Source of the DNA: Solibacillus cecembensis
Lineage (GTDB): Bacteria; Bacillota; Bacilli; Bacillales_A; Planococcaceae
DNA length: 64,000 nt
Direction: 5' to 3'
Assembly (NCBI RefSeq): GCF_001439635.1
Contig: NZ_LMBZ01000003.1
Location: 127,835-191,834 of the forward strand
Shown: one piece after another, positions 8,353-17,597 of the stretch
Layout: every line of letters starts with the position of its first letter
Position numbering within the stretch: the stretch's first letter is position 1
Translations under genes and position numbers: made by a program
The notes under the pieces: model-generated
The model's input: only the letters and a program-made list of their open reading frames with translations
Databases searched by the model: none
What the model was told of the DNA's origin: nothing

Positions 8353-9522
8353 TTAAGTAAGCTTTGCGCCTTTCCACATGAATGTGAAAATGGTTGTTAA
8401 GATTAAGATAATTAAACCAGCGATAAACGGAAGTAAAATTCGAATATCGTAAAGGGCACCTGCAAGAAGTGGTCCTAAAATATTTCCGATACTCATATAG
8501 GCATTGTTCATCCCCATCGCAAAACCTTGTTCATTTCCTGCTAATTTTGAAATCAACGTTGTTAGAACAGGTCGTAAAATGGAAGTCGCAAGGAAAATCA
8601 TTAATGAGATAGCAAAGAACATTTCATACGTTCCTGCAAGAATGGCCAGTAAAAAGCCAACTGCTGTCACGATTAAAAATAGTTTCAAAACATTTACTTC
8701 GCCGATTAACTTTACAATGCGGTCTACAACGAAAAGCTGCATAATGACACCAACTAATCCTGTTGCGGTAATCATAAAGGCAATTTGTTGTGGTGTGGCT
8801 CCGAATTGATCGTTCACATATAAGCCAAGCACCGTTTCATAGGACATTAATCCGAAACTCATAATAAGTGTAATAACTAATGGAATGAAGAATGGTTTTT
8901 TCACCGATAAAAGTACGTCTTTTATCATCGATTGATTTGGCTCGTTCGACATTTCCATCTTTTCACTTAAACTTTCAGGCAATGTAAAGTAGGATACGAC
9001 AAATGCTAATAATCCAACGATTGCTGAAACAAGTAATGGTGCTTTTAAACCGTAATCAGCTAAAAAACCACCAATACCAGGTCCGATAACGATACCTAAA
9101 GACATTGCTGCTGAAATAAAGCTATTTCCTTTCGCACGTTGATCCATTGTCGTAATATCAGCAACGTAAGCATAAATTGCTGGGATTAAAAGTGCACAGC
9201 CGATACCACCGATTGCTCGTGAAATATATAGTAAAACAATAGAATCTGCAAAATAGAACATAAACATCGAGATAGCTAATATAAGTAATCCGGCATTAAT
9301 AAGCGGGCGACGTCCATATTTATCTGCCCATTTCCCACCAATCGGAGAAACTAAAAATTGAGCGAAAGCAAAAATCGCGATAATTAACCCTGCTGCAGTT
9401 CCACCTTGTCCGATATCTTTTAAGTAAGCTGGAATGATTGGAATGATAATCCCAAAGCTCCCGACTGCAATAAACATATTTAACATTAATAATGCTAATT
9501 TTTTTCGTTGATCTGAAGTCAT
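8353..9522 (-). CDS. MFS transporter, DHA1 (drug:H+ antiporter) type
   Basis: A 389-residue membrane protein with about twelve hydrophobic segments, the length of Bmr/NorA-like exporters. MFS motif A is visible as GGKWADKYGRRP between segments 2 and 3, and the antiporter motif C as GIVIGPGIGGFLADYG in segment 5. Both support proton-coupled export of small molecules. The exact substrate is not readable; a multidrug exporter is likely. The gene stands alone with its own upstream region, without an adjacent regulator. Confidence 0.85.
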   Translation of the reverse strand: MTSDQRKKLALLMLNMFIAVGSFGIIIPIIPAYLKDIGQGGTAAGLIIAIFAFAQFLVSPIGGKWADKYGRRPLINAGLLILAISMFMFYFADSIVLLYISRAIGGIGCALLIPAIYAYVADITTMDQRAKGNSFISAAMSLGIVIGPGIGGFLADYGLKAPLLVSAIVGLLAFVVSYFTLPESLSEKMEMSNEPNQSMIKDVLLSVKKPFFIPLVITLIMSFGLMSYETVLGLYVNDQFGATPQQIAFMITATGLVGVIMQLFVVDRIVKLIGEVNVLKLFLIVTAVGFLLAILAGTYEMFFAISLMIFLATSILRPVLTTLISKLAGNEQGFAMGMNNAYMSIGNILGPLLAGALYDIRILLPFIAGLIILILTTIFTFMWKGAKLT

Positions 9523-9640
9523 ATAAAATCCTTTCGTAATACATAAATTTGCGCATAGTAACCCATTGTATTACGGATTGATACCAATGACAAATTTAAA
9601 GATTGATAGAAAATTTCCATCTTTATAAAGAGATTTAGTG

Positions 9641-9685
9641 AAAAAAAAAGCGAATCTAAAAGAAATCCTTTTAGACCCGCTTTTT
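9641..9685 (-). terminator. intrinsic terminator after the thioredoxin gene
   Basis: TCTAAAAG at 9655 pairs with CTTTTAGA at 9668, extended outward by AAAAAGCG / CGCTTTTT with small mismatches. It lies just past the stop at 9693 and gives a T-run on the minus strand. Confidence 0.8.
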
Positions 9686-9692
9686 CGTTGTA

Positions 9693-10010
9693 TTAAGCTT
9701 GTGCGTTTAAAAACTCTTCCACTTGTGCAGGAGATTTTGCGTTTGCACTGTGTAGGTGAGCTAATTTCTCGCTATTTTGGAAAATTAATAATGAAGGAAT
9801 CCCCATTACTTGATACTTCTCCGCTAATTCAGGGAAGTTATCGCGGTTAATTGAATACCAGTCATATTGAGCGTACTCTTCAATAATTGGATCGATAAAC
9901 ATATCCATGCGTGTGCAGTCTGGGCACCAACCAGCGAAAAACTTAAGTAATACTTTTTTGTCTGTACCTGTTAATTCGTTAAATTGTTCAATTGTTGTAA
10001 TTTCTTGCAT
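9693..10010 (-). CDS. thioredoxin-family protein (WCPDC active site)
   Basis: A 105-residue single-domain thioredoxin fold. The active site is FFAGWCPDCTRMD near residue 28, and the cis-proline loop is MGIPSLLIF. WCPDC rather than WCGPC suggests a specialised oxidoreductase rather than the main thioredoxin. The ATG at 10010 is preceded by AAGGAGCGTG and is chosen over a longer frame to 10133, whose extra residues do not look like protein. It is monocistronic, divergent from the fad operon and ends at its own terminator. The partner protein is unknown. Confidence 0.85.
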   Translation of the reverse strand: MQEITTIEQFNELTGTDKKVLLKFFAGWCPDCTRMDMFIDPIIEEYAQYDWYSINRDNFPELAEKYQVMGIPSLLIFQNSEKLAHLHSANAKSPAQVEEFLNAQA

Positions 10011-10213
10011 TTTAATCACGCTCCTTTTGCCCATTCTACACAGAAAAGGGAATTGGGAAAAGGAATTCAACTCCAAAACAGCACGTGTTCTAGCTAATAC
10101 TAAAGTAGAATAATAAATAATTAGAAAATTCAAAGAAAATTATTGCGAAAATTACCAATATAAACTACACTAAGAACAGAAAAGATGTTTGAAGTTTTTT
10201 TTTCACTTAAAAA

Positions 10214-10231
10214 TGAATGATTGTTCATTCA
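10214..10231. promoter_or_regulatory. FadR-type operator upstream of fadN
   Basis: This 18-bp palindrome has perfect 7-bp arms, TGAATGA and TCATTCA, around TTGT. It has the arm sequence and length of the B. subtilis FadR site. It sits 40 bp before the fadN start, where binding would block transcription until long-chain acyl-CoA is present. Confidence 0.78.
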
Positions 10232-10253
10232 AGGGTAAAAGGGGGAAGTGCTT

Positions 10254-12638
10254 GTGTCTTACAAAGTTCAAAAAGCAGCCGTATTAGGTTCAGGGGTAAT
10301 GGGGTCAGGTATAGCAGCACATTTAGCAAATATCGGGATTCCTACATTATTATTAGACATTGCACCAAAAGAGTTAACGGACGCGGAAATTGCAAAGGGA
10401 TTAACGTTTGATTCCAAAGCGGTGAAAAACCGATTCGCTAATGGAGCAATGCAAAAATTATTAAAACAAAAGCCAGCGCCACTTTCGGCAAAGAATAATT
10501 TAGCGCTTATTACACCGGGGAATTTCGATGATGATTTAGACAAATTAAAAGATGTTGATTGGATCATCGAAGTTATTGTAGAAAACTTAGATATTAAAAA
10601 AGGATTATTTGAAAAAATTGATGCAATCCGTAAACCAGGCACAATTATTTCATCCAATACATCAGGGGTAAGCATTAATGCAATGGCGGAAGGACGTTCA
10701 GAAGATTTCCAAGCACATTTCCTTGGCACGCACTTCTTCAACCCGCCACGTTATTTAAAATTATTAGAAGTCATTCCGTCAAATACGACGAAGCCAGAAG
10801 TTGTAAGCTTTATGCAACAATTTGGTGAAGATGTCCTTGGTAAAGGGGTCGTCATTGCAAAAGATACACCAAACTTTATCGCCAACCGTATCGGTACGTA
10901 CGGCTTACTTGTAACGATGCAGGAAATGATAGCCCGCAATTATACAGTCGGTGAGGTTGATTCGGTAACGGGTACACTGATCGGTCGTCCAAAATCAGCT
11001 ACATTCCGTACGTTAGATGTTGTAGGGTTAGATACGTTTGTCCATGTATCAAAAAATGTGTATGACCAAACAACTGGTGAGGAACAGGCTGTTTTTGAAG
11101 AATCACCAATTCTAAAAAGAATGGTTGAAAATGGCTGGTTAGGCGCAAAGACAGGTCAAGGTTTCTTCAAAAAAGAAGGAAAAGAGATTTTACAATTAAA
11201 TTTATCGACATTGCAATATGAGCCATCGAAAAAATTAGTAGCTCCTTCATTAGAAATGGCAAAGCAAGCAAAAGGACCAGGTGGCAAATTAAAAACATTA
11301 ATTTATGCCAATGACCGTGTGGGAGAACTTTTATGGAATTCATTTGCACCGACATTAATTTACTCAGCAAAACTGACAGGTGAAATTGCGGATGACATTG
11401 TAGCAATTGATAATGCGATGAAATGGGGCTTCGGCTGGGCACAAGGACCATTCGAAATGTGGGATGCCATTGGTGTTGAAAAATCTGTTGCCAAAATGAA
11501 CGAAGAAGGACGCGAAATTCCTGCCTTTGTTACAAATCTATTAAATAATGGATACTCAACATTCTACTCGGAAATTGATGGAGATCTAGTTTACTTCAAT
11601 GGAGCGGAATATGTAAAAGTTCCGGTAAATGAAAAAGCAATTGATTTAAGACGTTATAAGAAAAAACATGGGGTCATTAAATCGAATGCAGGTGCTAGTT
11701 TAATAGATTTAGGAGATGGTATTGCATTATTAGAATTCCATTCACAATCCAATGCCATTGGTTTAGATATTATCCAAATGATCAATTTCGCGATTGACGA
11801 AGTGGAGAAAAACTATAAAGGTCTCGTAATCGGAAATCAAGGTAAAAACTTCTGTGTCGGTGCGAACCTCGGCATGATTTTAATGGAGGCACAGGATGAT
11901 AATATTTTTGAACTTGATTTTGTAATCCGTTCCTTCCAACAGGCGATGCGCCGAATTAAATATAGTGTAAAACCAGTCGTGGCAGCACCTTTCCAAATGA
12001 CGCTAGGTGGCGGTGCGGAAGTTTGTTTACCTGCTGCACATATTCAAGCATCGGCGGAAACGTACATTGGCTTAGTAGAAGTCGGTGTTGGCCTAATTCC
12101 AGGTGGTGGCGGAAATATCGGTCTATATGAGAAGTTCCTAAAGGGCTTACCAAATGGCGTGGATATGGACTACCAAACGATTGCCAATAAAGTATTTGAA
12201 ACTGTTGCACTTGCGAAAGTATCAGCTTCAGGAGATGAAGCGCGTGAAAATAATTTCTTAGACTTTGCTGACGGAATTTCCGTTAATCCAGATCACCTAA
12301 TTTATGATGCCAAGCAAGCAGCATTAGCACTTGCAAACGCGGGCTATACAGCACCAATGAAAAAGGCTGTGAAAGTAGTCGGGGCACCGGGTTATGCAAC
12401 GTTATTACTAGGTGCACAAGGGATGTATGATTCTGGATTTATTAGTGAGCATGATTTGAAAATTGCTAAAAAGCTTGCATATGTCATTGCAGGTGGCTTA
12501 GTACCATATGGAACAGAAGTTTCGGAAGACTATTTATTAAATCTTGAAAAAGAAGCATTTTTAAGTTTAGTAGCCGATCAAAAATCACAAATGCGTATGC
12601 AGCACATGCTTGTAAAAGGTAAGCCATTACGTAACTAA
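10254..12638 (+). CDS. fadN: 3-hydroxyacyl-CoA dehydrogenase / enoyl-CoA hydratase FadN
   Basis: Bifunctional beta-oxidation enzyme of 794 residues. The N-terminal NAD-binding domain begins KAAVLGSGVMGSGIAAHLAN, followed by the hydroxyacyl-CoA dehydrogenase C-terminal segment (DTPNFIANRIGTYGLL). The crotonase domain occupies about residues 470-700, with the oxyanion region QMTLGGGAEVCLPAAH. The GTG at 10254 is preferred because a GGGGGAA ribosome site lies at proper distance; a second GTG at 10248 is too close to it. It is first in fadN-fadA-fadE, as in B. subtilis, and lies behind a FadR-type operator. It works with FadA and FadE to shorten acyl-CoA to acetyl-CoA. Confidence 0.95.
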   Translation: MSYKVQKAAVLGSGVMGSGIAAHLANIGIPTLLLDIAPKELTDAEIAKGLTFDSKAVKNRFANGAMQKLLKQKPAPLSAKNNLALITPGNFDDDLDKLKDVDWIIEVIVENLDIKKGLFEKIDAIRKPGTIISSNTSGVSINAMAEGRSEDFQAHFLGTHFFNPPRYLKLLEVIPSNTTKPEVVSFMQQFGEDVLGKGVVIAKDTPNFIANRIGTYGLLVTMQEMIARNYTVGEVDSVTGTLIGRPKSATFRTLDVVGLDTFVHVSKNVYDQTTGEEQAVFEESPILKRMVENGWLGAKTGQGFFKKEGKEILQLNLSTLQYEPSKKLVAPSLEMAKQAKGPGGKLKTLIYANDRVGELLWNSFAPTLIYSAKLTGEIADDIVAIDNAMKWGFGWAQGPFEMWDAIGVEKSVAKMNEEGREIPAFVTNLLNNGYSTFYSEIDGDLVYFNGAEYVKVPVNEKAIDLRRYKKKHGVIKSNAGASLIDLGDGIALLEFHSQSNAIGLDIIQMINFAIDEVEKNYKGLVIGNQGKNFCVGANLGMILMEAQDDNIFELDFVIRSFQQAMRRIKYSVKPVVAAPFQMTLGGGAEVCLPAAHIQASAETYIGLVEVGVGLIPGGGGNIGLYEKFLKGLPNGVDMDYQTIANKVFETVALAKVSASGDEARENNFLDFADGISVNPDHLIYDAKQAALALANAGYTAPMKKAVKVVGAPGYATLLLGAQGMYDSGFISEHDLKIAKKLAYVIAGGLVPYGTEVSEDYLLNLEKEAFLSLVADQKSQMRMQHMLVKGKPLRN

Positions 12639-12696
12639 TATTTCATGTTTAGTGGCAATTGGAGTCACTAGCTTATAACAAGGGGGATACATCATT

Positions 12697-13869
12697 ATGC
12701 GTGAAGCTGTTATCGTTGCAGGGGCGAGAACACCAATTGGGCGTGCAAAAAAGGGAACACTTGCAAATACTCGTCCGGATGATTTTGGTGCAGTAGTAGT
12801 AAAGGAAACGTTAAAACGTGCGGGCTATGAAGGTCCGATTGATGATTTAATTATGGGCTGCGCGATGCCTGAAGCGGAGCAAGGGATGAATGTTGCGCGA
12901 TTAGTTGGTGCGTTGGCAGGCTTGCCAGATACAACACCAGCTTTGACGGTTAACCGTTTCTGTTCGTCAGGTTTACAAACAATTGCTTATGCTGCGGAAA
13001 GAATTATGCTTGGCCACTCAAAAGCGATTATCGCGGGTGGTACAGAATCGATGAGTATGATTCCAATGACAGGAAATACAGTTCGTTTAAATCCGAAGCT
13101 AGCAGAAGAAGCACCTCAATACTATATTGGTATGGGGCATACAGCGGAAGAAGTCGCAAAGCGTTACAATGTGAGCCGTGAAGAGCAAGATGCTTTCGCA
13201 GTGCGCTCGCATGAATTAGCTGAAAAAGCGATTAAAGAAGGCAAATTCCTCGACGAAATTGTACCGGTTGAAGTCATTGAGTACACAGTTGACGATAATA
13301 ATAAACTACAAGAAAAGAAAGTGATTTTCGATACGGATGAAGGGGTACGTCCGGGCACTTCAATGGAGGGTTTAGGAAAATTACGTCCAGCTTTCCATGT
13401 TAAGGGATCTGTTACAGCGGGAAATGCATCTCAAACATCAGATGGTGCAGCAGCAGTGTTAGTGATGGACCGTGAAGAAGCAGAGAAGCAAGGCATTCAG
13501 CCACTTGCCAAGTTTTTAGGCTTTGCAGTTGGCGGAGTGCCACCGGAAGTAATGGGAATTGGTCCAATTGTAGCCGTTCCGAAAGCGTTAAAAATTGCTG
13601 GTTTAACACAAGACCAAATCGACCTTTGGGAAATTAATGAAGCATTCGCATCACAATCGATCCAAGTAGTACGTGAACTTGGCATTGATATTGATAAAGT
13701 GAATGTCAACGGTGGTGCCATTGCATTAGGCCATCCACTTGGCGCAACAGGTACGATTTTAACGGTGAAGCTTATTAATGAATTAAAACGACGCGGCGGC
13801 AAATATGGTGTCGTGACGATGTGTATCGGCGGCGGAATGGGTGCAGCGGGCGTATTTGAAGTACTTTAA
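12697..13869 (+). CDS. fadA: acetyl-CoA C-acyltransferase (3-ketoacyl-CoA thiolase) FadA
   Basis: A 390-residue thiolase catalysing the last beta-oxidation step, cleavage of 3-ketoacyl-CoA by CoA. The nucleophilic Cys is in NRFCSSGLQT near residue 90, the general-base His in GGAIALGHPLGATG, and the second Cys in VVTMCIGGGMGAAG. The start follows AAGGGGG. It lies 58 bp after fadN and is probably co-transcribed. Its TAA stop is embedded in the long hairpin at 13868-13909, which separates it from fadE. Length and motifs are normal for the family. Confidence 0.95.
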   Translation: MREAVIVAGARTPIGRAKKGTLANTRPDDFGAVVVKETLKRAGYEGPIDDLIMGCAMPEAEQGMNVARLVGALAGLPDTTPALTVNRFCSSGLQTIAYAAERIMLGHSKAIIAGGTESMSMIPMTGNTVRLNPKLAEEAPQYYIGMGHTAEEVAKRYNVSREEQDAFAVRSHELAEKAIKEGKFLDEIVPVEVIEYTVDDNNKLQEKKVIFDTDEGVRPGTSMEGLGKLRPAFHVKGSVTAGNASQTSDGAAAVLVMDREEAEKQGIQPLAKFLGFAVGGVPPEVMGIGPIVAVPKALKIAGLTQDQIDLWEINEAFASQSIQVVRELGIDIDKVNVNGGAIALGHPLGATGTILTVKLINELKRRGGKYGVVTMCIGGGMGAAGVFEVL

Positions 13870-13909
13870 CTTCTTTCAGCAGTTGTCTTAACAACCGCTG
13901 AAAGAAGTT
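13868..13909 (+). other. long hairpin starting at the fadA stop codon
   Basis: AACTTCTTTCAGC (13868-13880) pairs with GCTGAAAGAAGTT (13897-13909), and the inner GTTGT/ACAAC closes a CTTA loop. The result is an 18-bp stem with one mismatch. It begins within the fadA stop and is followed by AAGCCTCCGGCGGAT rather than a T-run, so it is not a classical terminator. A hairpin with the same start and the same following motif occurs after cysH at 32013. Confidence 0.7.
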
Positions 13910-13920
13910 AAGCCTCCGGC

Positions 13921-14040
13921 GGATGTCACGGAATCGGAAAGGAGTTCTTTTAAGGATGTTAGCCTAAGTTCGTCGCATCCATGCGACAACGGCTAACTGA
14001 CCTGCATCGTGCAGGCCCAAGCACAAAGCCGATTCCAGAC
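13921..14040 (+). repeat. multibranched intergenic element between fadA and fadE
   Basis: An outer stem (GGAATCGG 13930-13937 with CCGATTCC 14029-14036) encloses two internal helices. One is GTTAGCC/GGCTAAC (13958/13991), topped by the perfect hairpin GTCGCAT-CC-ATGCGAC. The other is CCTGC/GCAGG (14001/14011). The cloverleaf-like order and the purely intergenic position suggest a repeated mobile or structured-RNA element; I recall similar intergenic sequences in Lysinibacillus-type genomes, but this is memory, not a search. Confidence 0.6.
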
Positions 14041-14123
14041 GAAAATATGCCGAGGCATATTTGATTAAAATATTTTTGACTTAGCTATTTCCAATCACAA
14101 AGACCTTAGGGGAGGAATTTATC

Positions 14124-15905
14124 ATGGAACAAACAACAAACATTATTAAAGGTGGCGGCTTCTTAATCGAGGACGTTGAAATCGATCGTGTCATTACGCC
14201 AGAGGATTTTACAGATGAACAAAAAATGATTGCACAAACAACTCAGGACTATGTAACAAACGAAGTATTACCAGTCGTTGAAAATTTAGAAAATCATGAG
14301 TTCGAGCATTCAGTACGCTTATTAAAAACAGCAGGGGAGCTAGGTTTACTTGCAGCGGATGTACCAGAAGAATATGAAGGGCTTGGTTTAGATAAAATCT
14401 CTTCTGCACTTATCGCAGAAAAAATGTCGGTAGCAGGTGGTTTCTCGATTACACATGGTGCGCATGTTGGAATCGGTTCATTACCAATCGTATTATTCGG
14501 GAATCATGCACAAAAATCTAAGTATTTACCGAAGTTAGCTTCAGGTGAGTTAATTGCTGCCTATGCATTAACGGAGCCGGGCTCAGGTTCAGATGCATTA
14601 GGTGCAAAAACGACAGCGAAATTAAACGCAGCGGGCACGCATTACATCTTAAATGGTGAAAAGCAATGGATTACAAATGCAGGCTTTGCAGATGTCTTCG
14701 TAGTTTACGCGAAAATTGATGGTGAAAAGTTCACGGCATTCATTGTAGAACGCGCATACAAGGGCGTTTCGGTTGGTCCAGAAGAGAAGAAAATGGGGAT
14801 TAAATCATCTTCAACTCGTACATTAATTTTAGAGGATGCAGAAGTACCAGTAGAAAACTTATTAGGTGAAATTGGTCGTGGCCATATTATTGCCTTCAAT
14901 ATTCTAAATGTAGGACGTTACAAACTTGGGGTAGGTACGGTTGGGGGTTCAAAGCGTGCATTTGAGCTTGCGGTAGCGTATACAAATCAACGTCAACAAT
15001 TCAAAACACCAATTTCAAGTTTTAACTTAACGAAAGAAAAGTTAGCGACAATGGCATCACATATTTATGCATCGGAGTCTTTAAACTATCGTACAGTTGG
15101 TTACTTCGAAGATCGCTTAAGCCAGTTATCAGATGAAGAACAAAAAGATGGTATGGCAGTTGCAGGTGCCATTGCTGAGTACGCTATTGAATGTTCGATT
15201 GCGAAAGTATTCGGTTCAGAAACATTGGATTATGTGGCAGATGAAGCAGTACAATTACACGGTGGCTATGGCTTTATGGCTGAATATGAAGTAGAGCGTA
15301 TTTACCGCGATTCACGTATTAACCGTATTTTTGAAGGAACAAATGAAATTAACCGCATGATTGTACCGGGTACATTCATGAAGAAAGCATTAAAAGGTGA
15401 ATTACCGCTATTACAAGTAGCGCAAGACTTACAAAACGAATTATTAATGCTAATGCCTGAAGAAATTGGCGACGCAGCATTAGAACAAGAAAAATATTTA
15501 GTGAAAAACGCGAAGAAAATTGCGGTTCTTGCAGCGGGCGCGGCAGCACAACGTTTTGGTGCTAAACTAGATCAAGAGCAAGAAGTTTTGGTGAACATCG
15601 CAAATATTGCGAACCAATTATATGCAATGGAATCAGCGGTAATCCGTACGCAAAAAGCAATCGCGCGTGATGGTGAAGAAAAGGCGGCACAAAAAATTCT
15701 TTATACGCAAATTTTCTGCCAAGAAGCATTTGCAGAAATCGAAAAAGAAGCAAAAGAAACACTACTTGCGACAGTTGAAGGGGATGCAGGACGTATGATT
15801 TTATCTGCATTACGTAAATTAACACGTAATAATCCGTACAACTTAATTCCGAAAAAACGTGAAGCATCAGTGAAATTAATTGAAGCTGCTAAGTATGTTG
15901 TATAA
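14124..15905 (+). CDS. fadE: acyl-CoA dehydrogenase FadE
   Basis: A 593-residue FAD-dependent acyl-CoA dehydrogenase, the first beta-oxidation step. The signature AYALTEPGSGSDALG lies near residue 150, and the FAD/catalytic region AVQLHGGYGFMAEYEVERIY near 385. About 150 residues beyond the core form the extra C-terminal domain seen in the B. subtilis FadE type. The start follows GGGGAGGAATTT. It is third in the fad cluster but is separated from fadA by about 250 bp holding the hairpin and the multibranched element, which may set its level relative to fadNA. A strong terminator follows. Confidence 0.93.
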   Translation: MEQTTNIIKGGGFLIEDVEIDRVITPEDFTDEQKMIAQTTQDYVTNEVLPVVENLENHEFEHSVRLLKTAGELGLLAADVPEEYEGLGLDKISSALIAEKMSVAGGFSITHGAHVGIGSLPIVLFGNHAQKSKYLPKLASGELIAAYALTEPGSGSDALGAKTTAKLNAAGTHYILNGEKQWITNAGFADVFVVYAKIDGEKFTAFIVERAYKGVSVGPEEKKMGIKSSSTRTLILEDAEVPVENLLGEIGRGHIIAFNILNVGRYKLGVGTVGGSKRAFELAVAYTNQRQQFKTPISSFNLTKEKLATMASHIYASESLNYRTVGYFEDRLSQLSDEEQKDGMAVAGAIAEYAIECSIAKVFGSETLDYVADEAVQLHGGYGFMAEYEVERIYRDSRINRIFEGTNEINRMIVPGTFMKKALKGELPLLQVAQDLQNELLMLMPEEIGDAALEQEKYLVKNAKKIAVLAAGAAAQRFGAKLDQEQEVLVNIANIANQLYAMESAVIRTQKAIARDGEEKAAQKILYTQIFCQEAFAEIEKEAKETLLATVEGDAGRMILSALRKLTRNNPYNLIPKKREASVKLIEAAKYVV

Positions 15906-15917
15906 CCTATAAATGAG

Positions 15918-15948
15918 AATCGGATGTGGGACGCCGCATCCGATTTTT
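15918..15948 (+). terminator. intrinsic terminator after fadE
   Basis: AATCGGATG pairs with CATCCGATT, followed by TTTT, 12 bp past the fadE stop. Confidence 0.82.
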
Positions 15949-16009
15949 GAATTGTGTATGCGAATCCGTTACAATAGTGGAAAATAGATTGTAAAAAAGG
16001 AGCACTTTC

Positions 16010-16366
16010 ATGACAATTCAATTGATTCAATATCCAAAATGTACAACTTGCAAAAAAGCACAAAAATGGTTCGATGAAAATGGGATTACATACGAAAATA
16101 GAAATATCGTTGAACAAACACCTTCTGTGGAGGAATTAGAATCGATTTATAAAGCGAGTGGCTTGCCTTTGAAGAAATTTTTCAATACATCTGGCATAAA
16201 GTATCGAGAGCTTGGCTTGAAGGATAAGTTGGAAACAATGACTGAAGAGGAGCAACTAGCATTACTTGCATCGGATGGTATGTTGATTAAAAGACCGCTT
16301 GTTACAGATGGTAAAAATTTAACATTAGGATTTAAGGAGTCTGACTTCTTAGAAACTTGGAAATAA
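16010..16366 (+). CDS. yusI: Spx/ArsC-family protein YusI
   Basis: A 118-residue ArsC/Spx-like thioredoxin-fold protein with an N-terminal CxxC (YPKCTTCKKA, residues 8-14) and the family helix KAQKWFDENGI. It has the position and length of B. subtilis YusI, between fadE and gcvH. True Spx proteins bind the RNA polymerase alpha subunit; whether this one does, or is an oxidoreductase, is not determined. The start is preceded by AAGGAGCAC. Confidence 0.88.
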   Translation: MTIQLIQYPKCTTCKKAQKWFDENGITYENRNIVEQTPSVEELESIYKASGLPLKKFFNTSGIKYRELGLKDKLETMTEEEQLALLASDGMLIKRPLVTDGKNLTLGFKESDFLETWK

Positions 16367-16446
16367 ACCGTGTAACATATTGAATTTCCGAACGATTTAT
16401 GGCAAACTGAACATGAATATACTACATATTACTTGGAGGGATTTTC

Positions 16447-16827
16447 ATGAACACACCGAAAGAATTGAAATATACTAAAGAGCACGAATGGGTAAAAATT
16501 GAGGATGGCAAAGCAACAATCGGTATTACGCACTTTGCACAATCTGAACTTGGCGACATCGTATTCGTTGAGCTTCCAGAAGCTGGCGACGATATTACAA
16601 AAGACCAACCATTCGGTAGCGTAGAATCTGTTAAAACAGTTTCAGAATTATATGCACCACTTTCAGGTAAAGTTGTATCAGTAAACGAAGAGTTATCTGA
16701 CAATCCTGAGTTTGTTAACGAATCTCCATATGAGCAAGCATGGATGGTTGTTATCGAATTAACAAATGATGCTGAGTTAGAAGAATTAATGGATGCAGAC
16801 GCATACACGCAATTAACTGAGCAATAA
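16447..16827 (+). CDS. gcvH: glycine cleavage system H protein
   Basis: A 126-residue lipoyl-carrier protein. The lipoylated lysine is Lys63, in [15 protein letters not shown]. It shuttles the aminomethyl group in glycine cleavage and in Firmicutes also serves as the entry point for lipoate transfer, which links it to lipA at 46135. The ribosome site is TTGGAGGGA. The gcvT and gcvP genes are not in the window, as in B. subtilis where gcvH is unlinked. A terminator follows. Confidence 0.96.
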   Translation: MNTPKELKYTKEHEWVKIEDGKATIGITHFAQSELGDIVFVELPEAGDDITKDQPFGSVESVKTVSELYAPLSGKVVSVNEELSDNPEFVNESPYEQAWMVVIELTNDAELEELMDADAYTQLTEQ

Positions 16828-16835
16828 TAATCCGT

Positions 16836-16874
16836 ACGCTAAAATCTGTTTATGCAGGTTTTGGCGTTTTTTTT
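16836..16874 (+). terminator. intrinsic terminator after gcvH
   Basis: ACGCTAAAATCTG pairs with CAGGTTTTGGCGT over 13 bp including two G-T pairs, followed by a run of T. It ends just before the yusF ribosome site. Confidence 0.78.
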
Positions 16875-16902
16875 CATTTCAATACTATTGGAGGGGTTCC
16901 GA

Positions 16903-17229
16903 ATGGAGAAATGTATTATCGTAGAAGGGCGGTCAGATAAACTTCAAATTGCCCCTTTACTAGCTGAACACGTTGTGATACTTTGTACGAATGGCACGAT
17001 AAGTGAAGATGAATTAATTGCATTATTAACGCCGTACGAGCAATATGAAATGGTCACGATGTTCGATGTTGATAAAAATGGAGAGAAATTGCGCAAGTTG
17101 ATGAATCGTACTTATTCTGAAGCACAGCATTTAATAATTCCAAAGCAATATATTGAAGTGGCTGAGACACCAGCGCCTATTTTAATTGAACTTCTTAAAG
17201 ATGCGAAATTTTTAGTAAAAGAAGGATGA
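16903..17229 (+). CDS. yusF: small Toprim-domain protein YusF
   Basis: A 108-residue protein that is essentially a single Toprim domain. The Glu lies in KCIIVEGRSDKLQ at the N-terminus and the acidic DxD-like motif in VTMFDVDKNGEKL. It resembles B. subtilis YusF in size and position between gcvH and yusE, and small RNase M5-like Toprim proteins more distantly. The ATG at 16903, preceded by GGAGGGG, is preferred to a longer frame from 16852 that overlaps the terminator. Substrate unknown. Confidence 0.85.
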   Translation: MEKCIIVEGRSDKLQIAPLLAEHVVILCTNGTISEDELIALLTPYEQYEMVTMFDVDKNGEKLRKLMNRTYSEAQHLIIPKQYIEVAETPAPILIELLKDAKFLVKEG

Positions 17230-17236
17230 CGGTAGT

Positions 17237-17542
17237 ATGGATCAATGGACGAAAGAACAATGGATAGAGCAGGTACAAAGTGGAGAGCAATGTGCCTTTT
17301 ATTTATATACACCACTATGTGGGACATGTGATGTAGCGTCAAAAATGTTAACAGTAATTGAGAATTTATTACCGGATGTGCCGATTGGAAAGGCGAATAT
17401 TAACTATTTAGGTGATTTTGCCATGGAGATGCAGGTAGAAAGTGTCCCGTGTTTAATCATTGCGAATAATGGGGAAATCCAAGAAAAAATATATGCATTT
17501 CAATCCGTACCTTTTTTATATACATTGTTAAAAAAAGATTGA
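17237..17542 (+). CDS. yusE: thioredoxin-like protein YusE
   Basis: A 101-residue thioredoxin fold with the active site YTPLCGTCDVASKM near residue 30 and the cis-proline loop VESVPCLIIANNG. It starts 7 bp after yusF and is probably co-transcribed. Position and size match B. subtilis YusE. It is upstream of, and separate from, the SAM-riboswitch-controlled met operon. Partner unknown. Confidence 0.87.
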   Translation: MDQWTKEQWIEQVQSGEQCAFYLYTPLCGTCDVASKMLTVIENLLPDVPIGKANINYLGDFAMEMQVESVPCLIIANNGEIQEKIYAFQSVPFLYTLLKKD

Positions 17543-17597
17543 CGTTCCTAATTTCACGTGATAGAGTATCATTTATAACAAAAAACTTAATAGCGTT

